Source of the DNA: Morchella semilibera
Taxonomy: Eukaryota > Ascomycota > Pezizomycetes > Pezizales > Morchellaceae
Reading direction: 5' to 3'
DNA length: 64,000 nucleotides
Assembly: GCA_009192285.1 (NCBI GenBank)
Contig: CM018605.1
Location: 2,273,247 to 2,337,246, forward strand
Below are positions 22,468 to 34,642 of the stretch, one piece after another. The notes under the pieces are model-generated. The model was not told the origin of the DNA. It worked only from the letters and a program-made list of their open reading frames with translations, and searched no databases. How positions within the stretch are numbered: the first letter of the stretch is position 1; every line of letters starts with the position of its first letter. The translations under genes were made by a program, and so were the position numbers.

Positions 22468-24276
22468 TAGGGTGCGTTCCTATGCTTTTTTTGTTTATGG
22501 GCTGGGTTTGATATATTGGGACGGAGGATTGGCCGTAATGTCTTTTTATTATATACTTTGGATGTTTGATACCTTTCTGCTGATGGGTTTGTTTCTTTGG
22601 TTTACTAAATACCTTCTTTTTATTGTCGTATTTTTATTGTATACATACGCATAGGGTGGGTCTTCGGAAATGAGGGGAGGGAACTTATCTAGTCGCCACA
22701 TTTCTGTCGCTCTAATCGTAAGATAGAGAATATCACCACATCTTCCAAGCAATCCACCACTTCCTCTTGAGCTCCAGTATCGTGCGGCAGCCATGACTGA
22801 AAACGAAGGTGCAATAAATACAATTTCTGAGTATTTGAATCCGTGGGGTCAACTGGATGATATGTATCTCTGCTCAGCTCTGGCGGTGAGTATGTACCTG
22901 CCTTGTAGGTAGGAGCACATAATACCTACATAAGTGAACTGGCCCATAGCTAGCTGATGAGTGAGCACCCATGAAGAATTACAATCCGGACGAGGCACGA
23001 AATCCATCGCCCCATATTACTTGCCCCCTCTCTGCTGGTAGCTCTACTCTACCCTGGTCCAGGACTAGAGTAGCCAGTGGATGCTGGTTACGGGTACCTT
23101 TCAGCTTGCTTTTCAGCCCGCGGCTGGCAATGATCGGGGTGCATATAATTATGTACCTGACTGGCCGGCTGGCCGGCTGGGCGGACGGATGGAGAAGGCA
23201 TGGGGTCTGAATGTGTGCTAGATAGGTATATACATTCTTTTGACAACTAGCATTTATGTCATATGTATCTATTCACCGGGCTGGCTAATCCACATCGTAG
23301 CTCGATATTGATGGGTTGATGTTGATAGAAAGGAGGCGAGAAAGGGTGGGAGAGAGCTAGGGAGGGCCAGTGATCGGAATGGTAGAAAATGGGTTGTGCC
23401 GGGCGCCGGTAACCCTAAACCTGGGTACTCTGCCCGGGCGCTCTATCGGTCTGGCGGGGATACCGGGCACCGGGCAGAGGATCGGAGTAATATGAGGGCG
23501 GAGATTGTCTGGTGTTTGTTTCGGGTAGTGTGCGGTGAGGGAGGTGAGTGATCGATCATCAATTGCAATCGGGGGCCCGCGGTGCAAAAGTGTCTGTCAT
23601 GCTCATGACACCCCTAACCCTCTAGATGAAATTCTGAGTGTGTATAACTTAGGTAATTGTTCTTTAGTCTTCGGCCTTCACCCAGCTGCGTAGGTCATGG
23701 TCATGACTGTAGGTGACCTCAGGGTCATTTGGTTATCTGGAGATTCCAGAAATAAGATATACGCTAGAATAACTCATGGAGCTTCTAAATAGATAAACTA
23801 GGTCTTACTCTGCAGGTACCCACTGAGGACCCAGAACTACAATAATCATATATCGAGCCTTGAGATGTAGTGGAAAACGTGTTTACTAAGATGTAATTAC
23901 TAATGTTTATGAGCGGTCCTGCCATCTGCCAGAGAGGTAATCATTGAACCAAGATGTTTTATCAGTACTATCTGCCTTTAGGTTTTGTCTAAGACTAGAT
24001 CAAAAAATATACTGGCCGTTCCTGCAGAAAGCAGACCGCAGTACCTAGGATATCTACATTCAGCGGCCAATCTCCGTGATACAGTCAATCATTCACAACG
24101 TGTGTGGGTTAGGGCTCCCCGTGTTCTGCGGCCGCAGATTCCAGTAGCGGCGTATCTAAAGGAGCATCGGGTCACTTAAATAGGGCCGAGTAGCGCCCGG
24201 AAATGATATTAAGCATAGCTATAGCTATGAACTAGCTTAACTATAAGTATATTCTAATACTGTTTAACTGTATCAA
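22468..24276. other. Intergenic, gene-poor
   Basis: At 22793 an ATG opens a 31-codon frame (MTENEGAINTISEYLNPW...) that ends at a good GTGAGT donor, but I could not find a matching next exon, so I do not call a gene. A 64-codon open frame at 23985-24179, 97 bp before the tRNA, is stop-free but unrecognised. Otherwise no feature. Confidence 0.4.
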
Positions 24277-24358
24277 GGGCGTTTGGTTTAGGGGTATAAT
24301 GTCTCATTCGCATTACCGTGATTTGAGATGGTCCTGGGTTCGATTCCCAGAACGTCCA
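24277..24358 (+). tRNA. tRNA-Ala (anticodon CGC) with a 10-nt intron
   Basis: All arms can be drawn. The acceptor GGGCGTT pairs with AACGTCC (24351-24357), followed by discriminator A. The D arm is GTT...AAT; the anticodon stem is TCTCA/TGAGA; the T arm is CTGGG-TTCGATT-CCCAG. The anticodon loop is 17 nt instead of 7, which fits a 10-nt intron after position 37, leaving TT-CGC-A before it. The acceptor contains a G3-U70 wobble pair and A73, the classic alanine identity elements, agreeing with anticodon CGC. The D arm is weak with only three pairs, so a degenerate copy cannot be excluded. Confidence 0.7.
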
Positions 24359-27229
24359 TGATTCCCTCTTTTTGTGGGGGGGGGGGGGTTTGTTTTGTTG
24401 TCGGTTAGGGGTCAGAGACATACTGTACTCCTCTACCAGTTCCTGATCAAGCGGGGCCGAACCGGCCGGAGAGCCTTAGTTAATTAGAAGCCCGCTCACG
24501 GCCCATGGCTCCGTCGTCAATGATAATCATTACATGCCATACAAAAATACGCCAAGCTCATGATTTTGGGTGTATGCAATAATGGCCCAGTTCAAAAACG
24601 TCAGCGAAAAACAAGTAGTACATCATGTAGGTACTTCACATCGATCCAATGGGATCCTTCCTGCGCTGCTCAAGTGACGTTTCACCAAAAACCCAGCCTC
24701 CCCTTACTTTACGTCTTGTAATTCCTTTTTTCCCCCTTCTCTTTTTGCGCAGATCAGATCATACATAAGTAGACGTCATAGTTGATCACCAGCGGCTCGA
24801 TTCCGAGATCCCGTTCTAGAGTCGGTATGTATTAGCAGTCTCAGTCCTGACTCCTGAGTGCTTTTTTTTTTTTTTACCCTCCCTTCCTTCCTCCTCTTCC
24901 CTACTCTTGCGCGCGGGAGCGGAGTAGAGTAAGCTGTTTGAGATGTAGGTATTGTGCTAGCTGAGCAAAGAGGGCTGAGGGCGCGAAGCACAAAAATGAA
25001 TAAATAAATAAATAAAACAAAAATCAAGGAAATTAGGGATATTAGGGCATGACACACCTCCTCGGAGCGAGGCGAGTCTTTCTGATCGTTTCACATTCAG
25101 TCATTACTCCCCCCACTATTATTACCATTATTATTATTATCATCTCTTGATTTCGGGAGTTTGGGGGGGGGGGGGTGCATCGGACGAAAACTGCGAGCTT
25201 GTTCCAATTGGTTTCAGCCCGTGAATGATGGGGGGTCACGTAAGTATCATACAACCGTAACGTAACGTAACAACGTAACCCACATCAATTGAGTAAAACT
25301 ACATGTACTTACTTGTGTACCTACTCTAGGCCCCGTAGGTCTTCGCAAGGAGTGGAAACGCCGGCCGCTTTAGACTGTGTTGTTGGGGTGCAAGGGGAGG
25401 GAGGGTGGGTGGGTTGAGGTGGTCTGCAGGTACTCACTCACTCACTCTGTTAATTAGCCAACAGGGTAGCAAGGTAGACTAAACACACGCTGCAACCAAA
25501 ATAGTAGTACGACATAATCGCGCGTTTGTAGACGGGTGATATCCTGTGACAGACATTTAAAAGCGGCTGGCCATGGGGAAATGATTCAAGTACTTGGGGT
25601 TATATTCGGGGGCAGATAATATGATAGGTAAGGTTATCGGTCCAACTGGGGCCACGTTTTGGTCGTGAGCTGGGGGGATGCTTGTCTAAGTGCTTGTAAG
25701 ATGCATATAATCAATTGGGGAAGGGGCCAAGGCAAGTGAACGAGTAAGGCAGTAAATATATGATACAATAATAACTACATACTGGGCAGTGACTATCGGG
25801 TGGTGGGTGATATGGTGTGATTGATTGATGATTGATAATCGGACGAACTTGGAGGTATGCAATAACTTGTATTGTTGGAATGTTAAGTACTTGTATGTGC
25901 GTACGTATAAAGTATGTAATAATGATAATGTATTACTGACTCAACTATGTCATGGGACGTTCAGTTAGTACTTTCTACATAATGTAGTATGATCTAGATC
26001 TACCTATAGGGTATCAACTATCTTGGGTATCGATATATTAAACACCTTGAAAGTGCAAGTGCAAGTGTACATACCTTATTATCTATATCTATCCATCATG
26101 CAGGTACTTCTATTAGCATGTATATTACCCCGCCCCCAGATCCCAGATCGATCATCTACCGAGTCAGATAGGCAAACACTACCAGATTGATACTTGCCAT
26201 GACATTAGGAATACTTATATATATACTAGTTAGGAAAGTACACTGCTCTATGTAAGGCTGTCCCTACCGAAATAGGCGTCAGCATAGACTTAATCGAGGA
26301 GCGTAAGTACGTTAATTGGATATCGATATCCTCAATCGCATTCTCGACCAATTTCTCCGCCAGTCCATGGTCGAAGATGCCCTACTCTATACATTCGAGT
26401 TATACAAGGCGCTGCACTTCATGCCTGTGTCCTGTGTGCAGAACACCTACTAGAAAAAGGAAAAAAAAAAAGTACCGTCCAACGCAGCTGCAGGCCCTTA
26501 TAGTTTTATCAAACTTTTTCATTGGATTGGGTGTCATACGTTAATAATCACTTTAGTAAGTGACCTCTCTACCTACATAAGTACATAATTGCTGAGTGAT
26601 GAGTGACCATGGGTATCCGTGGGGGCCGTAGGTCAGGTCAGGGGGGACTATCTATACATGTGCCAATGATATTTTGGAAGCACAAGTATATATGTATGTC
26701 CTCGAGTCCGTGACCTTATGCACCACAGCTTTGCTGTCGGATATTATGCAATTGTGCAACAGATGAGCAAACAAATTACAGATCTGCACCGACAGGCGCA
26801 GGTACCAAGTAGACATACAGGGCTAGCCATATCAGATGAAGCTGCTATGTAGGGACACATTGTATCATTGGCTGGACACTGGTAAATTGTGGGTTGGTTG
26901 CATCATGAGATATCATTCGGTGCTATCAACCAACAACGCTACGCTTTTTTGTTTTTTTGTTTGCTTAATCAAACGCTGCGTAAGACAAGTGGAGGAGAAA
27001 AACATGGCATAACATACATATTTTTAAACTACTCATCAATTGTCCATACACAAACTAAGAGAGAGAGGGAGAGAGATAAAAAAGAAGTAGGGGAAAAAAA
27101 AAAACAGTGAATAATAATAAAAAAACACAGGAAAATGCAAAAAGAAAAAAGAGAAAAAAAAGAGACAATAGTACATATTTGCCCACTATTACTAATATGG
27201 TCCCCTCCACTGATCTGTCTGGACCGCAC
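24359..27229. other. Intergenic, gene-poor, AT- and homopolymer-rich
   Basis: No gene supported. Contains G runs (about 24377-24388, 25165-25175), T runs, a (TAAA)n-like stretch near 25000, and at about 26323-26430 a stop-free segment of roughly 36 codons (ILNRILDQFLRQSMVEDALL) that looks coding but has no start, stop or neighbouring exon, so it may be a gene fragment. The last 100 bp are A/GA-rich and lie beyond the Nup120 stop codon. Confidence 0.4.
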
Positions 27230-30200
27230 TCATACAAAGAACCCCCCGTTCAGCAACAATCCCACCCTCTCCACCTCAATCTGATAAGCCTTCCTCACAT
27301 CCTCCACCGTCACCACACACCTCTTAACCGCTGCCCCCGTGCTCCCCGCCTCATTCCCCACCCTCGTCCTCTTCGCCACCGCCCCCGCCCCGCCTCCCTT
27401 TCCGCCCTCCTCGTGCTTAATATCCACGCCTGTTCATCACCCACACATGCCATTGCATTCAGCAGCACCAAAAACCCATCCGACACGCTGCGGCTGCCAG
27501 GTCCGCCGACCCTACGCTCGCCGTCTGCAGGCGCTGCAGGCGCTCATGCAGGATTGCGGCGGCGCCACGGTAGTCGCCGCGCTGGACGCGCCATGCGTAC
27601 AGCACCTTGTGGAAGGGCGGGCCAGTGGTCACGTCGATGATGGAGGAGCACTTGAAGACCAGGGCGTCGTCGACCTCGTCTTGGAGGCCGACGAAGGGGT
27701 AGGAGCAGAGTTTAGAGCCTTGGCCGGACTCGACCATGGAGCCGACGAGCTCGCGGAGGGCGGTGCGCTGAAGAGGGAGATTTGTGTATTGTGTGAGGGC
27801 CAGGTAGGCCTGGTCATAGAGAGAAACCTGCAGGTTGGATTGGAAGAGTTTGAGTAGGATCTCGGAGTGGAGCTCGGGGTTCTGTATAGGTGTTAGTAAG
27901 TAGGGGGGGATGATGGGGGGATGATGGGGGGGGGGGGGGGGTGGGCTTACGGTGTCGTCCAGTGCGACGAGGGCAGCCTGACAAAATTCGGCGACATAGG
28001 CGGGAGCGCGAGCTTCTTCGAACAGGCTGGCGACGTGAAGGTAGTACGCTGGCAACCCCTTCCCGAGAGAGGATTCAAGCTCAATATCCGACAACAGGCT
28101 CTTGACCGCCGAGTAGTAGGTCGGGTTCGCCTTTGCTATACCACTTGTTAATTCGGCACTCACAAAGCCAATCGCATACGGCAACAATGGGGAGACATAC
28201 CAAGTCCACAGGCGCTCTTCCTAAAGCCCAATGCCGCCGCCTCCACATTCCCATCCCTCAAGTGTATCCTCCCCGCAACATAATTACCCCAACACGTGCT
28301 CGGCAAGTACTTCGTAAACTCCACCGCCGTGCCAACCGCATCAATCGCCAGCAACGCCGAGGAGATAGTGCTGAACCCATTGCCGTACGTCCCCAGCTCC
28401 AGCGTCGTCAAAAACTGCCTCACGCACTCCGACAGCGCCAAGCTGCCGCCCCTACCAAGGCCCAAGGCCGGGGGCCCATAATTCTCACCCAAAAGCCACT
28501 GTAGAACCGACGCTCTGCGCTTCTTCTGAGTTGCCGTCGCATCGGAGTCTATATGGAGCCTATTAAGGTTCTTGGATAGCTCCTCCTCGGCGGAGAGGCG
28601 CTTGTCGGGGATTAGGAGCGGTGTGCGGGAGACCCAGTCGAGGACCTCGTACTCGCGCACGTAGTCTAGGAGCTGTGTGAAGAGCCTCTGGTTCTCGGCG
28701 ATTGCGACCGTGGGCCCTTCGGGGGCGGAGACCAAAACAAGGAGGAAGACGAGGCTAAAGAGGAGGTTGTGGTTGACATTAACAACTTCCTGGCTTCCGG
28801 TCACTAGGACGGTTCCACCGAAGGTGGTGAGCCTCGTGCTGCCTGTGTAGGTGTCTGAGTGGAATAGACTGGAGAGAATGCTAGAGAAGGCGTTCTGAGG
28901 GTCGTTCATGGCTGCAAAGGCACTCTCAATCTTGTCTAGGGTGGAGGGTGATAACTCATCGTGTATGCAGTTGTGGTAAAGTGAACCCATCCTATCTTCA
29001 TAGGAGAACCGGGCATCATCTAATACTTCCTTTTGCAACCTCCAGACACAATTATCGTATGCCCCGTCCGTAAGATCACTCTTCAGGTCTGTTGCGGCCT
29101 GGACAAGCCTTAGGGCATCTGAAAGTTCTTCCCCTTGTAGAGATGCACCAAGTCGCCTTGGTGTGCGTTCTGAGAGCAGCTGAAGATTACCTGCGTGTGT
29201 CCCATAGTTATGAAGAATGACCTCGCTCTCTGTGCATTCCCTCAACGCCGTGATACCATCCGCATTGACAGTCCATACAAACCCGCTAACCGGGTCCGCA
29301 ACAAGTGATAAAGCCTCGCTACGTTGCTTGTCGAGCTCGGTACAGAGCCTGCAGTACCGCAGCCACTGCAAACCAAGCTCATGTCTGTATTTTTCATAGT
29401 CTGGAGACCCATCGACTGTCTTCTGCAGCTCAACTTGAGCCGGAATGAGCTTGGCAACGCGAGCTTTGATAGGATCATTCTCGTCATCGTTGTTGGCCGG
29501 CACAGAGTAGTAGTCCTCATACACTGCAAGAGCCGTCCGGAGCACATGGTCCGTAAAGCGGCCCGGGAAGAAGAGCCAGTCAATCCAATAGTCCGTAATA
29601 TCTTCCGATGTGACCTCCGATGGAGTACGACCCGGGGAAACATGGAGTGAGTCCGGAGTGGCACTGGTCCACTTGTTCCAGTACGAAGGGATAGATTCCA
29701 TCCTGAATTGGAGGTTTTGGACCTTGAATGTAGTGTTTGATTTCCAGAGGACCCAGAGGTTAAAGAGACCGGAGTCAGCGGGTGGTGCCGCAGTAACGCG
29801 GAATTCGGAAATGATCCAGACGGAGTTTGCAGTCGGGGGGTCGGCACAGAATTCGTAGGTGGGGTAGAGATCGGCAAGACCTTCGAATTGGCCTTGCTCG
29901 TCCCGGAGCACGGCCCAGAACTTGAATCTACCAGTTGTGGCGGAGGAAAAACTGACAAGATAGCACATGTGGTCATCTTGCAGTGATGCGTCGACAATTG
30001 CGAGCAACTGTGAAGGTGCAGGGTCAAGGAGGGTTCTGATATTGTGATTTGAGGTAGGAGTGTTTTCGTTAAGGAGATCGGTGGCATGCAGGAGGTGGCC
30101 TTTGTTCAAAGCCCAGATTTTCAGGGTGTGGTTTACAGAGACAGTGAATAGAAGGGCATTCGCTTCTTGGTGGTAGTCGGTCACCATTGCATCCTGGGAC

Positions 30201-31208
30201 TGTCTCGGTATGTATACTGCAGATGAGATGACCGCTGAGAACGAAACGCTATCATTTCCATATCGCACATGTCCGGTTCGCCCTAGGAACGGCATTCTAC
30301 TCTTTAGTAAAGAAAGGTAACTCCCTTCGCTGAATGTCTTCTCAAAATACTTGGAAACCGATGTATCTGGGTCTGTATATCTGTTAGCCGCTGCGCTCCC
30401 CAAACGGATAGGTGAACCGCATACCATCGGGAAACAGATGGCTTTTCTCCAGCTTAAGCAATGTGCCATCCTGTAACGACACAAGCAAAGACTGATGATC
30501 AATCGCCGTCAGAAAATGCGGAGAATGTATAATGAACGAACTCGGCGAATAGGTTCTGCAGTAATCGCTATCCTTGCTGCCCTTCTTCACGACCGAATTC
30601 TTTAGTAGAAAGTCCGCCGATAGGTTCAACGTGTAGATGACATTCCCGGTCGTCAGGGCATAGATTATCAGTTCATCGCGATCCGGATTATCTGTAAAGC
30701 CGACACAGTTCTGCTTGATCGGCTCCGGAAAATAGAATCTAAACGTGGTTGCAAACTCCCCTCGTACATCGTTCGGCTTTGTGAAATCGACCGACGTCAC
30801 AGACAACACCTGCGCATTCTCCAAAACCCTCCACATGATACATCTTGGGTACCGATCGGCAGGTCTGTAGTACACCGACGCAGAAGTCGCAAGGAACATG
30901 TGGGAGAAAAGCGTATCAGGCTTTCCTTCTGGTGTCTGGATGAGATCTGTGGAGTTCTGGGAGCTTCGTTTGCTGGGACCACCGTGGTGATCGGGAAGGA
31001 AGATGTTTGCTGTCAGTCGGTAGGCATCGTCCCAGTCAAGATTTATACGCGTCTCTTTGTAGAGGAAACAGGGTGTTAGGTCCGTCATTTTTCTTCTTTG
31101 CGCAGACTGTAGGACCACACTGTTCAGATATCTTGAGCTGTTTGAGGGTTTTGGATTTCCTTGTGGACGACGCGGATGTTGGGGCGACGTGAAAGCAGGC
31201 CCTGCCAA
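27230..31208 (-). CDS. NUP120: Nucleoporin Nup120/Nup160 (Y-complex)
   Basis: Minus strand, exons 31208-30425, 30372-28201, 28135-27951 and 27881-27230; about 1264 residues if the last exon is read through two frame offsets. It is a scaffold subunit of the Y (Nup84/Nup107-160) complex of the nuclear pore. The start LYKETRINLDW, a beta-propeller-like N-terminal half (SVNHTLKIWAL), the YFEKTFSEGSYL block and a helical C-terminal half (LPAYYLHVASLFEEARAP, FHKVLYAWRVQRGDYRGAA) fit Nup120. The Met at 31088 (MTDLTPCFLYKETR) may be the true start. Near the end the frame must change at about 27485-27510 (to reach DGFLVLLNAMACVGDEQAWIL-like text) and at about 27405-27425 (to reach VVTVEDVRKAYQ), each time as if one base were missing; the exon then totals an exact codon number. 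A GAAAC x4 repeat (31236-31255) lies in the leader. Confidence 0.88.
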
Positions 31209-34022
31209 GACGCAAGGTTGTTGTCGCGAAAAACAGAAACGAAACGAAACGAAACACCACCGGGAGTCGACATGTGTATTTAATCAGTATTCAAACTTGT
31301 ACCCACATTTTCTTCTAGGTATTTTTTTATCGTTTCCTTATAGACGCGATTACAAACAGCCTACTTAAAACTACAACTCGAGCCATTTTCCATGACTGGG
31401 ATTTGAACCCTTATATTGTAAGTATTATTATTGTCATTATTACCTCCCCCATTATAAATATTCAATATTGAATCATACATACATTCTTATGCAGTATACG
31501 ACTACAAATGAGAGGTTATTCAGGGGTTGCCAGAGCCAATGGCGTCCCACTCAAATTTATGGTAGGTACATGTACGTGCATGTATACCTCATCTCATGCG
31601 AGGACAAAGTACATGTATGTACATTTGTTCTGTACCTGACTTGGACCCCCCCCCCCCCCTCCCTCTCACTAGGGGACAGCCGCAAATTATATGCTCTTAA
31701 TGGCAATCTAGTGGGCCAGTTAGAAAACTTTTACTAAACGACCTTGTTTTTCTATAAAGTTACCGCCACGAGGGTTCCTCTTTTTCTACGCACCATATAT
31801 ATATGCATATTTCACCAACATCACTACACCGTCACCATCACCATTATAGGCCTAAGCTCTAGATACAATTAGATATTAGTTCATACCCACTCATACTCCT
31901 TAGAGTCAACATAGATTCCTTTCTCCTTTTACCCGCCCAACTGGTTGGTGGGGCCCCTCTATAGGGAGCTTAGAGTAGAAGCCATTAAACTACCAACTGC
32001 ACTCCAATTTAGTGAGAACACAGTGCTCTGAAAGAAGGACATCAGGATCAAGGACAAAAGTTAGATCTACCCATCACTTTTAGCACGTCCCTGGTACAAT
32101 AACCCACCGCAACCCTTATTAAGTCTCGACAACAAGGCCTAGGAGCAGTGGGCTCCATGCCATAGACCCCCATTCCCCATCACCGGGAAGTACTCTTCAC
32201 TGAAAGGTTTTACCACATAGCTTATATCTATTCCGGCACCAAAGACCCCCCCGGTCTCTGGGGCTATACGCATACTCCACCTGGTCTATCTCCCCTGGGA
32301 GAATGTATGGAGTGATGAAAACCACAGATTTCAAGCTTAGAATCCCATGGCGCAGAGGGCCCGCAAGCCCGGGGTCCAACGCCCACAGAAGGGCCAATCT
32401 GCTGCTCAACCACCCTCATCACAGAAAACTTCCTACCTATGCTCGGTTGGGCGTTATGTCTATCATAGGAGCTGTTCATTTGTAGCGCTGGTGGAGGTGG
32501 TCTGTAGATGAGGACTGGTTTGTTAATTCTCTGATAACTTCACATACAAAAGAACGTTCATACATACCCATCTATACATACCGTCTTGGCTATGGTAAAT
32601 ATACGGCCAGTCTCTACGGCTATCTACACGCAGATGCCATACACTCCCGCCGAGACATATCGAGTGAGAGGTTGTGATGATGGCCCGTGTGGGGTTTACG
32701 CCCCTGGCGAATAGTACTTTCTTGGTCGGTCAGGACAGGTCTCCATCTCTTGATTGAGAGATTTAACAGAACCACCCTAGAAGGTATTGAAAGGGCCGGA
32801 CCTGAACGCCAACACTGGTGCGCAAGGACAAGCTCCGCAAGCGCTATGGTTGCCGAAGATATTCTTGTGTGTTGAGAAATTATATTTTGGGAATCTTCTT
32901 TGAACTACAGGTACTAGTCGGGCGTAGCCTAGATATAAAACTTCTTATTCAAATCTATACATGCGCAGGTGTCTTGCTGCTTTCATCGGCCTTTTTATTT
33001 GCGGGGTTTTCGGAATGTAAAGGGATTTGTAAACCGGGTGATATCGCATGAACCAACCCTAACCCAATAGTAATAGGTTAGGTCTTATTGCACGGTTTAC
33101 ACCTCCTTTGAAAAATATTTGCCGGATGTACTGCAATTAGTAGTATCTTGTACTATTTCTCTGTCCTGTCGCGACCAACTTCAAGCAGTGTAGCCATTCG
33201 GACACGCGGACGCACCCGCGCAGCTCAGCATTGCACTTAGAACGCTGGCTTACTTGTTCTTCTCAAGCTGAACGGGAAACCCAATGCCAAAGTTTACTCA
33301 GGGAATCCTTATACGCTATATAAAATCAGACCGATAATGCCTTTTTGAGTGTCTTATATGTATGTATTACCACGCGCAGGTCAGTTGTACCTTGGCGTGC
33401 AGATTTGTGCCCAATGTCGCGCGCGTGGGTTTCAGCTGGTGGTGGTCATATATGATAAGAACTGCATGTGATGGCCCACCGTCGATCTCGAGTGTGATTG
33501 CAATTCCCAATGCCTTGGAAGCTACTGCTGCTGCTGCCTTCGCGATGCCGAGTGGTGGTACTCTATTTATTACCACATTGCTGGCCGGGGACGAGTAAAT
33601 GTGTCCCAAATATAGAACTGGGGAGGTAGTACATGTCGGGCTCTGATTCATCGGAGTAACTGTACACTGGCATGCTGATCTGATGTGCAGTTGGGTAGTG
33701 TGTCTTGAGATAAGTAACTGGAACTGAAGTGCGTATCATACAAGTTATCCCTCAGATCTGGGGGATAATTAGAAGAGACGGGAGTGACGGCGGGTCGGGG
33801 TGTGCAAGCAAGCCACATAAGATGGGTCAGGAGTTGGGACGGGGGGTGTGAGCGGGATCACATAGGTTATGGGGGAGGTTAAGCACTTTGACTTTTCATA
33901 TCAGAGACTCTGGTATGGCGTTACTTATGGTGGTGGTTTATATGTCTCGGGCTTGAGTTGTTACATCGTTAGGTACATGTAGAGTACTCTACATTACCTA
34001 GGTAGCACTGTCCTACCCAAAG
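31209..34022. other. Intergenic, gene-poor
   Basis: Upstream side of Nup120, then decayed sequence. TACATGTA sites lie near 31566, 31609 and 33973. A weak 66-bp inverted repeat bounded by TA (33032-33097) encloses AACCCTAACC and GGTTAGG, possibly another tiny MITE. No transposon protein was recognised. Confidence 0.45.
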
Positions 34023-34024
34023 TA

Positions 34025-34107
34025 CTACGGTGTCAAGGGTAAGTGAGTAGAACGTAGCAACGCAAACCGCACCGCCGAGTTCTACTCACTTACCCTTCAC
34101 ACCGTAG
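34025..34107. mobile_element. 83-bp MITE
   Basis: Inverted arms of about 29 bp beginning CTACGGTGTCAAGGGTAAGT at the left and the reverse at the right differ at one base. TA flanks both ends (34023-34024 and 34108-34109). The loop is about 25 bp. It is one of the smallest elements in the window. Confidence 0.8.
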
Positions 34108-34536
34108 TACAGCTCATATCCAACAAGTGGGATGTACTTGATACTACAGGCTCATACGTACTTCGTGAACACTGTTATTGAATTAAGCACTTGCAATATC
34201 GGTGACGGTGGGGGTGGTTTCTCCGGTTCATGCGGCGGCCGTGCTTGCAGACTCACGAGTATCACGGTAGAGCTTTCGAATCTTAAGTATGTATGAATAG
34301 AAACCGTACTCAAACCACTGAATTGTTGCACCTGACGTGATTAGGAGCGACTGCTGTCGGAAGACGTTAACTGTTGCAAAATACATGTAGTATATTGGCA
34401 AAAAGGAAACTTGTCCTCATAAGAATAGAGTATTTGCGATGTCTTCTCCGATACGGTCCGGAGACCCCCCGAGGTGTATGTACTAGCTAGATGTCTTGAT
34501 TAGTATAGATGCCCGAACGGAGGTTGTAGAGGTATG
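34108..34536. other. Intergenic, no gene seen
   Basis: Spacer between two MITEs; no coding or RNA feature recognised. Confidence 0.45.
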
Positions 34537-34538
34537 TA

Positions 34539-34640
34539 CCGGGTGTTCAGCATAAGTCTGAAGAACTCGATCAGCCGATTTTGCTGTAAAACAGGGGTAT
34601 CTGTCTTATCAGATTCTTCAGACTTTAGGTGAACCCCCGG
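34539..34640. mobile_element. 102-bp MITE
   Basis: Inverted arms of 28 bp, CCGGGTGTTCAGCATAAGTC at the left, match the right arm with four mismatches. TA flanks both (34537-34538 and 34641-34642). The loop carries an AAACAGGGGTAT motif also seen near 17.5 and 18.55 kb. Confidence 0.7.
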
Positions 34641-34642
34641 TA

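Noticed and set aside
22793-22890. ATG followed by 31 codons and a good GTGAGT donor
   Set aside because: No compatible downstream exon or known family found; too little to call a gene.
27107-27857. Plus-strand open frames of 172-177 codons
   Set aside because: Antisense to the GC-rich Nup120 last exon; no protein family resemblance.
29242-30087. 281-codon Ser-rich open frame, minus strand
   Set aside because: Overlaps Nup120 exon 2 in another frame; composition is that of a shadow frame.
31385-31425. Minus-strand GGGTTCAAATCCCA resembling a tRNA T arm
   Set aside because: No matching acceptor, D or anticodon arm can be drawn around it.
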